From: Paenisporosarcina sp. OV554
Lineage (GTDB): Bacteria; Bacillota; Bacilli; Bacillales_A; Planococcaceae
Assembly: GCF_003058165.1 (NCBI RefSeq)
Contig: NZ_QBUC01000007.1
Location: 1 to 64,000 of the forward strand
Direction: 5' to 3'
DNA: 64,000 nucleotides
The notes beneath the pieces are model-generated. The model saw only the letters and a list, made by a program, of their open reading frames with translations, did not search any database and was not told where the DNA came from. The position numbers were made by a program, and so were the translations under genes. Below are positions 34,050 to 42,945 of this stretch, piece after piece (position 1 is the first letter of the stretch; every line of letters begins with the position of its first letter).

Positions 34050-34184
34050 ATGGATCAAACACGGTTGAAAAATAAAGCTCTTCCTATCGCTATCCTTTCA
34101 TTTTTAGCAATCGGTGGAGTTGCTGGAACCATAGTGAGGTTACCATTTCAGAAGCGCCAAGGGATACCTATTAAGGCAAGGTGA
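34050..34184 (+). CDS. Small single-helix membrane peptide
   Basis: 44 residues: charged start, one hydrophobic stretch (ALPIAILSFLAIGGVAGTIV, residues about 10-29), basic tail KRQGIPIKAR. Strong ribosome site GAGGAGG 7 nt before the ATG. No family recognised. Could be a truncated membrane protein. The 33804-34049 interval upstream holds nothing else I can name. Confidence 0.45.
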   Translation: MDQTRLKNKALPIAILSFLAIGGVAGTIVRLPFQKRQGIPIKAR

Positions 34185-34282
34185 AAGTAGGTTTTCTCAA
34201 AACTCTTCCTTTTCATTGGAAAAGCTTTGTTAAATTAAACATTAGTAACAATACAAACATAATAGAATAGGAGATGTTAACA

Positions 34283-35110
34283 GTGAATAAAAAAATGTTA
34301 TTGGGTACAGGATTTTCTTTAATCTTGTTATTTAGTCCGTTCACACAGGCTTTTGCACAAGAGACAACAGGAGAAGTAAGGAAAGTGGATAATGTAGCGC
34401 ATCGTGGAGCATCAGGATATGCACCTGAAAATACTATTGCTGCTTTTGACAAAGCAATAGAAATGAAAGCAGACTATATCGAGATGGATATTCAAAGAAG
34501 TAAAGATGGTGAATTAGTCATAATGCATGATACTTCTGTTGACCGAACAACAGATGGCACTGGGTATATAAAAGATTTAACTTTTAACCAACTGAAAAAT
34601 CTGGATGCAGGAAGCTGGAAGGGCGATGAATTTGCAGGAGAAAAAATCCCTACGTTTGACGAAATTCTCGATAAATATCATGGAAAGATTGGTATTTTAC
34701 TTGAATTAAAGGCTCCAGAACTCTATCCTGGCATTGAAGAAAGTATTGCTCAGGAGTTAAAAGATCGCAATCTTGATAAGCCGCAAAATGAAAAAATGAT
34801 TATTCAATCTTTTAACTTTGAATCTATGAAAAAAATGAACACCCTTCTACCGAAAGTTCCAATTGGTGTGCTGACAGGGTCAAAGGCACATACAACACCG
34901 CAAGCATTAAAAGAGTTTAGTGCTTACGCTGATTATTTTAATCCAAGTTACGGATTAATCACTGAAGATCTAGTCAATCAAGTGCACTCACAAGGGATGA
35001 AAATACAATCATGGACTGTACGTAGTCATGAATCTGCTGACTTTCTTTTGAAGATGAAAGTGGATGGTATTATTACGGATTATCCTGACTATGTTGACCC
35101 AAGAAAATAA
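34283..35110 (+). CDS. glpQ: Glycerophosphodiester phosphodiesterase, secreted
   Basis: 275 residues: signal peptide ending near AFAQ, then a GDPD TIM barrel: VAHRGASGYAPENTIAAFDKA, EMDIQRSKDGELVIMHD, RTTDGTG, LELKAP, QSFNFESM, TITDYPD-like end. Catalytic His pair and metal Glu/Asp present. GTG start at 34283 with AGGAG 9 nt upstream. Releases glycerol-3-phosphate from lipid or teichoic acid headgroups outside the cell. Confidence 0.9.
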   Translation: MNKKMLLGTGFSLILLFSPFTQAFAQETTGEVRKVDNVAHRGASGYAPENTIAAFDKAIEMKADYIEMDIQRSKDGELVIMHDTSVDRTTDGTGYIKDLTFNQLKNLDAGSWKGDEFAGEKIPTFDEILDKYHGKIGILLELKAPELYPGIEESIAQELKDRNLDKPQNEKMIIQSFNFESMKKMNTLLPKVPIGVLTGSKAHTTPQALKEFSAYADYFNPSYGLITEDLVNQVHSQGMKIQSWTVRSHESADFLLKMKVDGIITDYPDYVDPRK

Positions 35111-35122
35111 TAGTAATCAACT

Positions 35123-35155
35123 AGATTGACCCTTTCCTTTCTGGGTCAATCTTTT
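35123..35155 (+). terminator. Terminator of glpQ
   Basis: Stem AGATTGACCC / GGGTCAATCT followed by TTTT. The interval 35156-35349 shows no gene. Confidence 0.85.
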
Positions 35156-35349
35156 ATATATCGGATCAAAAACCAGAAAAAATATGTTCACTCTGTAATT
35201 TCCGTAATGCCATTCGTTGGAAAAATACAAGTGTGGATTTTACATAATGAGTAATGAAATGAGCTCTTCATTTGACTAGCCGCATAAGATGTATTATTCT
35301 AGCCATGCACTGATTAATTTCATAAAGCGCCATTTATGGTGATTAAGTT

Positions 35350-35480
35350 TTCTAGGGTTCCGCAAACAACTGGTTTGGTCTGGTCCGAGAGAAAACGCTT
35401 TGCTTGTTTGCAAAGATACACGGAAGGATAAAAGCCTGGGAGATAGCGTATTTTACGTTAATTTCTCAGGCTTATTTTTA
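35350..35480 (+). promoter_or_regulatory. Guanidine-I (ykkC) riboswitch with terminator
   Basis: CTAGGGTTCCG, then GGTCTGGTCCGAGAGAAAAC, then ACACGGAAGGATAAAAGCCTGGGAGA are the conserved ykkC-RNA blocks. The 3' end of the aptamer (AGCCTGGGAGA, 35432-35442) can pair with TCTCAGGCT (35463-35471), which is followed by T-rich sequence: a terminator mutually exclusive with the bound aptamer. Guanidine should turn the downstream genes on. Confidence 0.95.
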
Positions 35481-35499
35481 TTGGAGGAGGATGAACAGG

Positions 35500-35835
35500 A
35501 TGAATAAAGAATGGATGAAAGTATTCATTGCCGCTTTTTTTGAAGTGTTTTGGGTCATTGGCTTAAAACACGCGGATGATGTATGGACATGGATTGGGAC
35601 GGCAGTGGCCATTGCTGTGAGTTTTTATTTAATGATCATGGCAGGGAAAACATTACCGGTAGGTACAGTGTACGCGGTGTTCGTTGGACTCGGGACAGCA
35701 GGCACAGTAATCGCAGATATCCTATTTTTTGGACAAGATTTTAACATCGCGAAAATTGGGTTGATTGCGCTTCTGTTGATTGGTGTTGTTGGGCTTAAAC
35801 TAGTGACAAAAGAACAGGAAGAGGTGGCATCCTAA
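35500..35835 (+). CDS. ykkC: SMR-family guanidine exporter, subunit 1
   Basis: 111 residues, four helices of the small multidrug resistance fold with membrane-embedded Glu in FFEVFWVIGLKHADD (residue about 13). GGAGGAGG suits the ATG at 35500 (9-nt spacing) rather than the ATG at 35491. Works as a heterodimer with the next gene, overlapping by 1 base. Riboswitch context marks it as a guanidinium exporter (GdnC type). Confidence 0.92.
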   Translation: MNKEWMKVFIAAFFEVFWVIGLKHADDVWTWIGTAVAIAVSFYLMIMAGKTLPVGTVYAVFVGLGTAGTVIADILFFGQDFNIAKIGLIALLLIGVVGLKLVTKEQEEVAS

Positions 35836-36149
35836 TGGCTTGGCTATTTTTAATCATTGCAGGACTATTTGAAATGACAGGCGTTGTGATGATCAACCAA
35901 GTGCACAAAAAGCGTAATTGGAAATCAATCACTGGATTGTTCATCAGTTTTGGCGCAAGTTTTTTATTTCTTGCATTCGCGATGGAAAGTCTTCCGATGG
36001 GAACGGCTTATGCAGTATGGACAGGTATTGGCGCCTCTGGTGGTGCGATTTTAGGCATGATTTTATATGGGGAACCGAAAACCTGGTTGCGCATGCTGTT
36101 TATCGCAATGGTGTTAGGCGCAGCTGTCGGATTGAAGTTCATTTCATAA
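35835..36149 (+). CDS. ykkD: SMR-family guanidine exporter, subunit 2
   Basis: 104 residues, four helices; conserved GLFEMTGVVMINQ (Glu near residue 13), WTGIGASGGAILGMILYGEP. The length is about that of B. subtilis YkkD. Start overlaps the ykkC stop (TAATG). Followed after about 30 bp by 21-bp array D. Confidence 0.92.
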   Translation: MAWLFLIIAGLFEMTGVVMINQVHKKRNWKSITGLFISFGASFLFLAFAMESLPMGTAYAVWTGIGASGGAILGMILYGEPKTWLRMLFIAMVLGAAVGLKFIS

Positions 36150-36181
36150 TGTTATGATGCAAGATTTTTTAGGTATCTATA

Positions 36182-36286
36182 GTCGCAACTTTATTAGTTA
36201 TTGTCGTAACTTTCATCGTTATTATCGCAACTTCTTGAATTATTGTCTCAACTTTTCATGTTATTGTCACAACTATCCAATTTCCT
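36182..36286 (+). repeat. 21-bp repeat array D (GTCGCAACTTT type)
   Basis: Five consecutive units, exactly 21 bp each, at 36182, 36203, 36224, 36245 and 36266. Consensus RTCGCAACTTTnnnnGTTATT. Different sequence from arrays A-C but the same period and the same setting: just behind a stop codon. Not CRISPR: no separate repeat and spacer, no cas genes. Confidence 0.85.
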
Positions 36287-36310
36287 CCTAATTCTCAAGC
36301 TCAAAATTAC

Positions 36311-36351
36311 TAGAGACCTGCTTCGCTTTTTCTGCGAGACGGGTCTCTTGT
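36311..36351 (+). terminator. Hairpin, probable terminator after ykkCD
   Basis: Imperfect stem AGAGACC...TTCGC / GCGAG...GGTCTCT with a T5 loop, followed by TGTTATAA. Lies between array D and the mtnW promoter; 36352-36458 holds nothing else recognised. Confidence 0.55.
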
Positions 36352-36458
36352 TATAATGTTTACTATGCTGCTTGTCCATTTCGCGCTCAGTAAATTATCA
36401 AGTTCACCCGACTCAACCGAATAACTGTTGTTTAATTCAGATTTGTGTAAAAATTGTG

Positions 36459-36487
36459 TTGACAATACTAAAAATAGATGCAATAAT
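36459..36487 (+). promoter_or_regulatory. Promoter of the mtnWXBD operon
   Basis: TTGACA (36459-36464), 17-nt spacer, AATAAT (36482-36487), about 40 bp before the S-box. Confidence 0.7.
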
Positions 36488-36525
36488 TCGATTTATATTT
36501 TTAAAAAATACATATCTACATTTTT

Positions 36526-36676
36526 CTTATCAAGAGCAGGTGGAGGGAACTAGCCCTATGAAACCCGGCAACCGACTTACGCGAGTAGGCACGGTGCTAA
36601 TTCTTGCAGCAGTAGCTGACAGATAAGAGGATGTTAGTTTTTACTAACCTCTTCTTTTTTGTGAAGAGGTTTTTTA
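36526..36676 (+). promoter_or_regulatory. SAM-I (S-box) riboswitch with terminator, upstream of mtnWXBD
   Basis: CTTATCAAGAG, GGAGGGAACTAGCCCTATGA, CCCGGCAACC, CGGTGCTAATTC and a closing GATAAG give a full S-box. Antiterminator pairing candidate AAGAGG...GTTAGT with ACTAAC-CTCTT; terminator AACCTCTTC / GAAGAGGTT plus T6 (36646-36675). Low SAM should allow read-through, in parallel with metNIQ. Confidence 0.95.
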
Positions 36677-36699
36677 TGTGGATTAAAGAGGTGACGAAT

Positions 36700-37914
36700 T
36701 TGAGTGAAGTAATTGCGAGTTATTTGGTCCATAACGCAGGAAACTTGGAGAAAAAAGCTGAAGGCATTGCACTTGGTCTGACTGTTGGTTCTTGGACTGA
36801 CTTGCCTCAACTCGAACAACAACAATTAAAGAAACATAAAGGCCGCGTTGTATCTGTCCAATCATTAGGTGAGGAGCCAAATGCAAATCGGACGAAAGGA
36901 ATTATTCGAATTGCTTATCCTGCTGCGAATTTTAGTCCAGACTTGCCAGCAATTTTGACGACGGCCTTTGGCAAATTATCGCTTGATGGGGAAATCAAAT
37001 TAATTGATTTGGAGTTCAGTGCGGAGCTAGCTACTCACTTCAAAGGACCTAAGTTTGGGATTGAGGGGATTCGCAATTGGACGGGTGTGCAAGATCGCCC
37101 TTTTGTTATGAGTATTTTCAAAGGAATCCTTGGCAAAGACTTATCTTTTTTACTGCACCAACTCGAACAACAGGCACGTGGTGGCGTGGATTTTGTGAAA
37201 GACGATGAGATCTTGTTCGACAACGAGTTAACGCCTTTTGAAGAACGAATCACGAAAGGTCGTGAAGTTCTCGAAAAAGTATATTCAGAAACTGGACATC
37301 GCACACGATACGCTGTGAATTTAACGGGACGCACATTTGACTTAAGAGACAAAGCAAAACGTGCAACAGAGCTTGGGGCAGACATGTTGTTGTTTAATGT
37401 TTATGCATACGGACTCGATACGCTTCAAAGTTTAGCCGAGGATAGTGAAATTGCGGTACCAATCATGGCGCACCCTGCTGTATCAGGAGCATTCACGCCA
37501 TCACCATATTACGGGCTGTCAAACCAACTTGCACTAGGCAAATTACTGCGTTTTGCAGGAGCGGATTTCTCCTTATTTCCTTCGCCGTATGGAAGTGTGG
37601 CTCTTGAAAAAACTGAGACTCTTAAGATTGTGGAATCGCTAACGAAACCAGATTACGTGAAACCAACACTTCCTGTGCCTTCAGCGGGAATTCATCCAGG
37701 AATGGTGCCACAACTTATCGAAGATTTTGGAGTTGATTCGGTAATTAATGCAGGGGGTGGAGTACACGGTCATCCAGAAGGATCTGCAGCAGGAGGTAAG
37801 GCATTCAGGCAAGCGGTCGATGCAACGCTTTTAAAGAAAACCTTATCAGTCGCCTCACAAACAAACGAAGAACTTCGACAAGCACTTGAATTGTGGGGTG
37901 ACAAAGTACGATGA
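36700..37914 (+). CDS. mtnW: 2,3-diketo-5-methylthiopentyl-1-phosphate enolase (RuBisCO-like)
   Basis: 404-residue type IV RuBisCO-like protein; the opening [35 protein letters not shown] (read across codons) matches MtnW. The active-site lysine region [10 protein letters not shown] is present. TTG start at 36700 with AGAGGTGA 6 nt upstream, aligned with the B. subtilis start. Enolises the diketone in methionine salvage. Overlaps mtnX by 4 nt. Confidence 0.93.
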   Translation: MSEVIASYLVHNAGNLEKKAEGIALGLTVGSWTDLPQLEQQQLKKHKGRVVSVQSLGEEPNANRTKGIIRIAYPAANFSPDLPAILTTAFGKLSLDGEIKLIDLEFSAELATHFKGPKFGIEGIRNWTGVQDRPFVMSIFKGILGKDLSFLLHQLEQQARGGVDFVKDDEILFDNELTPFEERITKGREVLEKVYSETGHRTRYAVNLTGRTFDLRDKAKRATELGADMLLFNVYAYGLDTLQSLAEDSEIAVPIMAHPAVSGAFTPSPYYGLSNQLALGKLLRFAGADFSLFPSPYGSVALEKTETLKIVESLTKPDYVKPTLPVPSAGIHPGMVPQLIEDFGVDSVINAGGGVHGHPEGSAAGGKAFRQAVDATLLKKTLSVASQTNEELRQALELWGDKVR

Positions 37915-38570
37915 GCCAACCAGTTATTTTTTGTGATTTTGATGGCACCATCACCACCAAAGACAACATCATGGCCATCATGAAAAAGTTCGCACCACCT
38001 GAATGGGAGCCGATAAAAGACCGAATTCTCGGACAAGAAATTTCCATTCAACAAGGTGTTACGCAACTTTTCAACTTGCTTTCAACCAATCAAAAAGATG
38101 GAATTACGCAATTTGTCCTCGACCAAGCACAAATTCGCGAAGGTTTTGAAGACTTTGTTGCGTATACGAGATCACAACGTATTCCGCTCTTTATCGTATC
38201 AGGTGGCATTGATTTCTTCGTCAAACCTTTGCTGAAAGATTATATTACTGAAGACCATATTTATTGCAATGTCGCAGATTTCTCAGGTGATACGATTTCG
38301 ATTGAATGGCCACACACTTGTGATGAATTTTGTTCAAATGGCTGTGGTTGCTGTAAGCCTTCCATCATTCGCAAACTTAGTGAAGACAACACTTATAAAA
38401 TCGTCATCGGAGATTCTATTACCGATCTACAAGCTGCAAAACTAGCAGACAAAGTCATTGCGAGAGATTTCCTCAGTAAAAAGTGCGAAGAACTCAATAT
38501 TGCGTTTGAGCCATTTGAAACATTTAGAGATGTAATTCACATTTTAGAGCAATTGGAGGTACACACATGA
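37911..38570 (+). CDS. mtnX: 2-hydroxy-3-keto-5-methylthiopentenyl-1-phosphate phosphatase
   Basis: 219-residue HAD phosphatase: [12 protein letters not shown] motif I near residue 8, IVSGGIDFF motif [11 protein letters not shown] and [13 protein letters not shown] motifs III and IV. Produces the acireductone substrate of MtnD. ATGA overlaps at both ends with mtnW and mtnB. Confidence 0.95.
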   Translation: MSQPVIFCDFDGTITTKDNIMAIMKKFAPPEWEPIKDRILGQEISIQQGVTQLFNLLSTNQKDGITQFVLDQAQIREGFEDFVAYTRSQRIPLFIVSGGIDFFVKPLLKDYITEDHIYCNVADFSGDTISIEWPHTCDEFCSNGCGCCKPSIIRKLSEDNTYKIVIGDSITDLQAAKLADKVIARDFLSKKCEELNIAFEPFETFRDVIHILEQLEVHT

Positions 38571-39196
38571 GCAATTACTTTTCACGTTGGAGCGATTTGG
38601 CAGCTATCAAAAAAGAATTAGCCGATCGCGATTGGTTTTATGGAACAAGTGGTAATTTGTCTATTAAAGTTTCGAATGAACCCGTTTCATTTCTAGTCAC
38701 GGCATCAGGGAAAGATAAACGCAAATTCACGAATCACGACTTTTTATTGGTCGATTCAAATGGTGAAAAGTTAGAGGACACAACGTCAAAGCCTTCAGCT
38801 GAAACATTGTTGCACGCCAAAATTTATAATAAAACCAACGCGGGCTGCGTCCTTCATGTGCATACCATCGATAACAATGTGATTACAGAACTGTACAAAA
38901 ATGAAACACATATTGAATTCACTGGAAATGAAATTATTAAAGCTCTAGGTTCATGGGAGCAAGACGCCAAAGTCAGCATCCCTATCATCGCGAATATCGC
39001 GCACATCCCAACTTTAGCTGAACAATTTGATCGCTATGTTAATGGAGACAGTGGGGCAATTCTTATTCAAAATCATGGAATTACAGTGTGGGGAAAAGAT
39101 GCCTTTGAAGCAAAAAAAATCTTGGAAGCATGGGAATTTTTATTCTCTTATCAAGTCAAAGTAGCATCCATAAAACATGTAGTGGGGAGTTTTTAA
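38567..39196 (+). CDS. mtnB: Methylthioribulose-1-phosphate dehydratase
   Basis: 209-residue class II aldolase fold. Zinc-binding His pair in CVLHVHTID near residue 95 and a third His in [12 protein letters not shown] near residue 165; the [12 protein letters not shown] phosphate-binding segment is near residue 25. Dehydrates methylthioribulose-1-phosphate to the diketone used by MtnW. Confidence 0.95.
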   Translation: MSNYFSRWSDLAAIKKELADRDWFYGTSGNLSIKVSNEPVSFLVTASGKDKRKFTNHDFLLVDSNGEKLEDTTSKPSAETLLHAKIYNKTNAGCVLHVHTIDNNVITELYKNETHIEFTGNEIIKALGSWEQDAKVSIPIIANIAHIPTLAEQFDRYVNGDSGAILIQNHGITVWGKDAFEAKKILEAWEFLFSYQVKVASIKHVVGSF

Positions 39197-39198
39197 TC

Positions 39199-39729
39199 AT
39201 GGCATTCATTCGAAAACACGCATCAAACGAACGCATTGAAGAAGAACAAGCAGTAATCGATTTTTTATATAGCAACGAAGTCATTTATGAAAAATGGGAT
39301 ATTGAAAAACTCCCGACGGAACTTCGTGAAAAATTCAACTTAACTGATGAAGAAAAACAACAAATTTTATCGGCATTTGGCATTGATATTGCCGATATTT
39401 CTGAGCGTCGCAACTACCAACAAGCGGATGTGATTTCACTTTCAGAATCAACTCCGAATTTAGAACAGCTGCTGAAAAATTTCCAACAAGAACACCATCA
39501 CGAGGACGACGAAGTGCGTTTCATTGTGAGTGGACATGGCATTTTCGTCATTCAATCGAATGATGGTGAATTTTTCGACGTCGAACTCCAACCTGGTGAC
39601 TTAATCTCTGTTCCTGAAAACGTGCGTCATTACTTTACGTTAATGGAAGACCGTAAAGTCGTAGCGGTGCGAATCTTTGTTACAACAGAAGGCTGGGTTC
39701 CAATTTATGAGAAAGAAACGGTTGCATAA
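39199..39729 (+). CDS. mtnD: Acireductone dioxygenase
   Basis: 176-residue cupin. Metal ligands in HHHEDDEVRFIVSG (HxH...E) and the fourth His in ENVRHYF. Start at 39199 two bases after the mtnB stop, GTGGGGAG upstream. With iron it gives 2-oxo-4-methylthiobutyrate, which MtnE converts to methionine. The earlier mtnK and mtnA steps are not in this window. Confidence 0.93.
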   Translation: MAFIRKHASNERIEEEQAVIDFLYSNEVIYEKWDIEKLPTELREKFNLTDEEKQQILSAFGIDIADISERRNYQQADVISLSESTPNLEQLLKNFQQEHHHEDDEVRFIVSGHGIFVIQSNDGEFFDVELQPGDLISVPENVRHYFTLMEDRKVVAVRIFVTTEGWVPIYEKETVA

Positions 39730-39812
39730 GTGAAGAGAAATCGTTCCGACCATTCACCTGGGTACGGACATTTTATCCTCTCCAGACGTATACAGACACA
39801 ACAACGCAACGA

Positions 39813-39850
39813 AAAAACCTGACATCCGCAGTGGGAGTCAGGTTTTTCTG
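39813..39850 (+). terminator. Terminator of mtnWXBD
   Basis: Stem AAAAACCTGAC / GTCAGGTTTTT. 39730-39922 holds nothing else recognised. Confidence 0.85.
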
Positions 39851-39922
39851 ATGCTATGGCGCACGCTTATGGGGAAGAAAAGGTCCGCGTCATAGTGAAA
39901 ATTGAGGATTAATCAAAATTAC

Positions 39923-40024
39923 TTAGCATATGAAACTTGCACCGACAATAATTAATAAGATGAAGAGAACAACGATCAAAATGAATGTAGAATCGTTATT
40001 GTTGCAACATTCGTTACCACCCAT
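39923..40024 (-). CDS. YjcZ-family sporulation microprotein
   Basis: 33 residues: MGGNECCNNN, then a hydrophobic helix STFILIVVLFILLIIVGASF ending in IC. YjcZ-type proteins begin with short Gly/Cys/Asn stretches and end in a FxLIVVLFILLIIVG helix; they are made during sporulation and associate with spore membranes or coat. AAAGGTGGTG 6 nt before the ATG. Same family as 42618-42710. Confidence 0.88.
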   Translation of the reverse strand: MGGNECCNNNDSTFILIVVLFILLIIVGASFIC

Positions 40025-40113
40025 GTTTAACACCACCTTTTTAGGAAGGATGTTTTAACATATGCACTTTTATAAGGCAGATACGGGAACAGAGCAGGAA
40101 TCAGAAAGAAGAA

Positions 40114-40767
40114 TTATTCGCAAATAATGTCCCACTCATCTTTTAAATTTGAATTGACCTTCGCCAAATTAAATTTTTTATAACCTTGGCTTTTGGCCCA
40201 TTTTTTCATAGATGCGTGGTCAGGATCTTCTTTATCTTTTATGACACGCTGGAATTCATCATAACCTGGTGGGCCTCCAACGTCTTCGGGAGGACAAGTA
40301 CCTTTGCCTTCTAGAACTTGAGGATAATCATACTCGAAATCATCCACTACTTTTTCAAATATCACTTCATGATCCCAGCCGTCGCCAAAGTCATACAGGT
40401 AGCGAAAGTCTGGAGATTCATGTACATATTGATTTAAATCTACGTCTCTTGCTAGCAATAATTGCTTGCGAATGATTCGTTGATACATTTTATATTCATA
40501 GGTCCCTTCTTCAGGAGGGTTTTTCATGTAATGTTGTGCCATTGCGAAATTTTCTGTAACGGTTTCTTCATTTGCAACCAGCTCAATCGTTTTGTTGTTA
40601 ATGGAGTCTTCAACGAGGAAATTAAACAAGTGACTGTCTGTCCACCCCATAGAGGTTTGAATTACGGAATGCAAATCATAAAAATCAAGTTCAACAGGCA
40701 TGACAAACCGACGCCATACCTTTGGTTCTACGTGATTTAGTGTGACAAGAAATTGGTAAGCTTTCAT
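40114..40767 (-). CDS. Plasmid pRiA4b ORF-3-like protein
   Basis: 217 residues of the pRiA4b ORF-3 family: AYQFLVTLNHVEPKVWRRFVMP at the N terminus, YLYDFGDGWDHEVIFEKV and CPPEDVGGPPGYDEF in the middle. Uncharacterised but widespread on chromosomes despite the name. GGGGTG suits the ATG at 40767 better than 40770. Confidence 0.88.
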   Translation of the reverse strand: MKAYQFLVTLNHVEPKVWRRFVMPVELDFYDLHSVIQTSMGWTDSHLFNFLVEDSINNKTIELVANEETVTENFAMAQHYMKNPPEEGTYEYKMYQRIIRKQLLLARDVDLNQYVHESPDFRYLYDFGDGWDHEVIFEKVVDDFEYDYPQVLEGKGTCPPEDVGGPPGYDEFQRVIKDKEDPDHASMKKWAKSQGYKKFNLAKVNSNLKDEWDIICE

Positions 40768-40939
40768 CATAACACCCCATTTTAAGGATTTTTTTCATCA
40801 TAACATAATTAGGGTGCTCCTTGTGAAGATTAAAAAAGGGCTGGTATTAATGAATCGTGATATGATAAAACTAATTTAAGAACGTGAGAAATCCCATTTC
40901 TAGTGTTGATAATTTGATTAAAAAGCGAGCAGGTGACAA

Positions 40940-41608
40940 ATGAAAGAGGCCTTAAACAAATTCACAAATAAAAACTGGTTAATTTGGGGCGGCTTCTTAC
41001 TGTTGCTCGTTTTTCTAATCATGAATCGCCAAATCATTACGCTTCTAGTGAATCAAGATATCGAAGCAACTCAAGATTTTTTAGATGATAATATGCTGCA
41101 TGCGGTTGTGTTTATGTTAGTGATCATGATCCTTCAAAATTCATTTACGGTGTTTCCTTTACTATTGGTAATTAGTATTAATATTACGTTGTTTGGTTTT
41201 ATTAATGGTTTTTTATGGAGTTGGATCTCGAGTATAATTGCGGCAATTGCTGTATTTTATAGCGTGCGATATTTATTTCAAGAGCGCTTAATTGAAAAAT
41301 TCAAACCCGAACTTCTTAAGAAAATTGATGCAAATGGTTTTTCGTATGTCTTTCAAGCCAGGGTATTCCCTTTAGTTCCAACTAGTTTGGTCAATATATT
41401 GGGAGGACTCAGTACGGTACGGATTTGGCCGTTTATCCTCGCAACCACTATTGGAAATTTCCTTTTCTTTTTTGCTCTTGCATTAATTCCTGCAGGACTT
41501 TTGTCGGAAGAATTAGATGAAGCTCTAATTTGGGGGGGCTTAATCGGTGCCATTTTAGCGTACTACTTATTTAAACTTGTTCGCAAAAAACGTAAACAAC
41601 CTAAATGA
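40940..41608 (+). CDS. TVP38/TMEM64 (DedA-related) membrane protein
   Basis: 222 residues, about six helices with the SNARE-associated/VTT-domain pattern FARVFPLVPTSLVNILGGLSTVRIWPF-like segment near residue 130 (QARVFPLVP, NILGGLS). GAGCAGGTGA ribosome site. Likely lipid scramblase or undecaprenyl/phospholipid handling by family knowledge. A second member is at 42946. Confidence 0.85.
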   Translation: MKEALNKFTNKNWLIWGGFLLLLVFLIMNRQIITLLVNQDIEATQDFLDDNMLHAVVFMLVIMILQNSFTVFPLLLVISINITLFGFINGFLWSWISSIIAAIAVFYSVRYLFQERLIEKFKPELLKKIDANGFSYVFQARVFPLVPTSLVNILGGLSTVRIWPFILATTIGNFLFFFALALIPAGLLSEELDEALIWGGLIGAILAYYLFKLVRKKRKQPK

Positions 41609-41612
41609 AACT

Positions 41613-41655
41613 AAAATAACCCTAGTTCGCCAAAAGCGAGCTGGGGTTATTTTAT
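41613..41655 (+). terminator. Terminator between TVP38 gene and hydrolase
   Basis: Stem AAAATAACCC-AG-TCGC / GCGA-CT-GGGTTATTTT, loop CAAAA; shared by convergent genes. Confidence 0.88.
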
Positions 41656-41671
41656 TAAATGAACGAATCCT

Positions 41672-42451
41672 TTATTTTTGGTCAACAAACTCTAAGATGA
41701 AATCCAAAAATAGCAGTGGTTGCTCTACGTTTGGAGCATGTCCGGATTGATTAAATTCAACGAACGTGGCATTCGGAATCAGTCTCGCCGTTTCACGACC
41801 TACTTCTGGTGGGTTTAGACCGTCGTGATCTCCACTAATAACAAGCGTTTCAGCAGTGATTCGATGCAAATCTCCACGAAAATCAAAGCCTTCTAATGCT
41901 TCATTAGCAGCGGAAATCTCTTTTGCTGTTAAGGAAGGGCTCTGCTGTCCGGCTTTGTGACTCCACTTGCCGACAGCTTTCAAATCATGAAAAATGTAAG
42001 GAGATACTTTCACGACTTTCTCCGAAAAGTCTAATCCTTCAAGATCATCTGCGTGTTTCTCAAATAAGGCTTCCATAGAAGACGTTTTGCCTTGTGATTT
42101 CGTTGCCACTAACATCAACTTCTTCACACGCTCTGGTGAAGCGATGGCTACACCTTGTGCAATATAACTACCCATCGAGACGCCGAGTAGATAAGTTTCT
42201 TCGATTTCTAAGTGGTCCAGTAACCGAAGCACGTCGCCAATATGGTCATCTAATGTATACGTAGACGGTTTTTCAGAATCTCCATGTCCGCGAGCATCCA
42301 AGACAATTATGCGGAAATACTTCTTTAAGATTTTCACTTCATTTTCAAACATGTGGCGATTACCAGTCAATCCATGCAACAAAACAAATGGCTCACCAGC
42401 CCCGTGTTCTTCATATGTTAGAATCATTCCATTACTCGTAAATGTTGGCAT
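41672..42451 (-). CDS. Alpha/beta hydrolase
   Basis: 259 residues. Nucleophile elbow GVSMGSY (Ser near residue 95), oxyanion HGLTGNR, acid Asp in SGDHDGLNP and His in SGHAPNVEQP complete the triad. Resembles 3-oxoadipate enol-lactonase or esterases; substrate unknown. ATG at 42451 with GAGGTGA upstream. Confidence 0.85.
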   Translation of the reverse strand: MPTFTSNGMILTYEEHGAGEPFVLLHGLTGNRHMFENEVKILKKYFRIIVLDARGHGDSEKPSTYTLDDHIGDVLRLLDHLEIEETYLLGVSMGSYIAQGVAIASPERVKKLMLVATKSQGKTSSMEALFEKHADDLEGLDFSEKVVKVSPYIFHDLKAVGKWSHKAGQQSPSLTAKEISAANEALEGFDFRGDLHRITAETLVISGDHDGLNPPEVGRETARLIPNATFVEFNQSGHAPNVEQPLLFLDFILEFVDQK

Positions 42452-42551
42452 CAAGTCACCTCTACTTTTTAAATTCCCTCCTGAGGATTATGTAAACTTT
42501 CATCAACCTACTTGTCCTATTCGAACCAACCCGTAGATTTTTGAAATAAAT

Positions 42552-42573
42552 GAGAGCGCTTATTCGCGCTCTC
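42552..42573 (-). terminator. Hairpin behind the second YjcZ gene
   Basis: Perfect stem GAGAGCGC / GCGCTCTC, loop TTATTC. On the minus strand it is followed by T-rich sequence; 45 bp behind the YjcZ stop. Confidence 0.6.
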
Positions 42574-42617
42574 GCTGTGCGTAGGGAGTGGCTTTCTCTT
42601 CCTTATGATTATTTTAA

Positions 42618-42710
42618 TTAGCAAAGAAAAGCAGCTCCAACAATAATTAATAAAATGAAAAGAACCACCAGCAAAGCAAAAGAAGATCCGCCGTCGTGAT
42701 GTCCACCCAT
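42618..42710 (-). CDS. YjcZ-family sporulation microprotein
   Basis: 30 residues: MGGHHDGGSS, then FALLVVLFILLIIVGAAF and LC. Nearly the same helix as the protein at 39923-40024, with a His/Gly-rich head in place of Cys/Asn. AAAGGCGGTG 6 nt before the ATG, the same layout as its paralogue. The interval 42711-42945 shows nothing else. Confidence 0.88.
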   Translation of the reverse strand: MGGHHDGGSSFALLVVLFILLIIVGAAFLC

Positions 42711-42945
42711 AGATAACACCGCCTTTCTTTGTGGGAATGTTGTATTATACGCAAAACAATATCCGACATATGGGGCAACGTCATGGGATTATATTATAAA
42801 TAGGTATAAAAAATATTAAATTGCTTAAAAAATTAAAATCGTTTAGGACGAGTACTTTTCAACAGCTCGTACACGGGCGGTAAAGTGGTTTTTTGCTAGA
42901 CAGAATGCCCTGTTTTTCACGGTTCGATACTCTTAGTGTGCTGAA

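Noticed and set aside
36372-36626. 84-codon frame upstream of mtnW
   Set aside because: It lies entirely over the promoter and S-box riboswitch.
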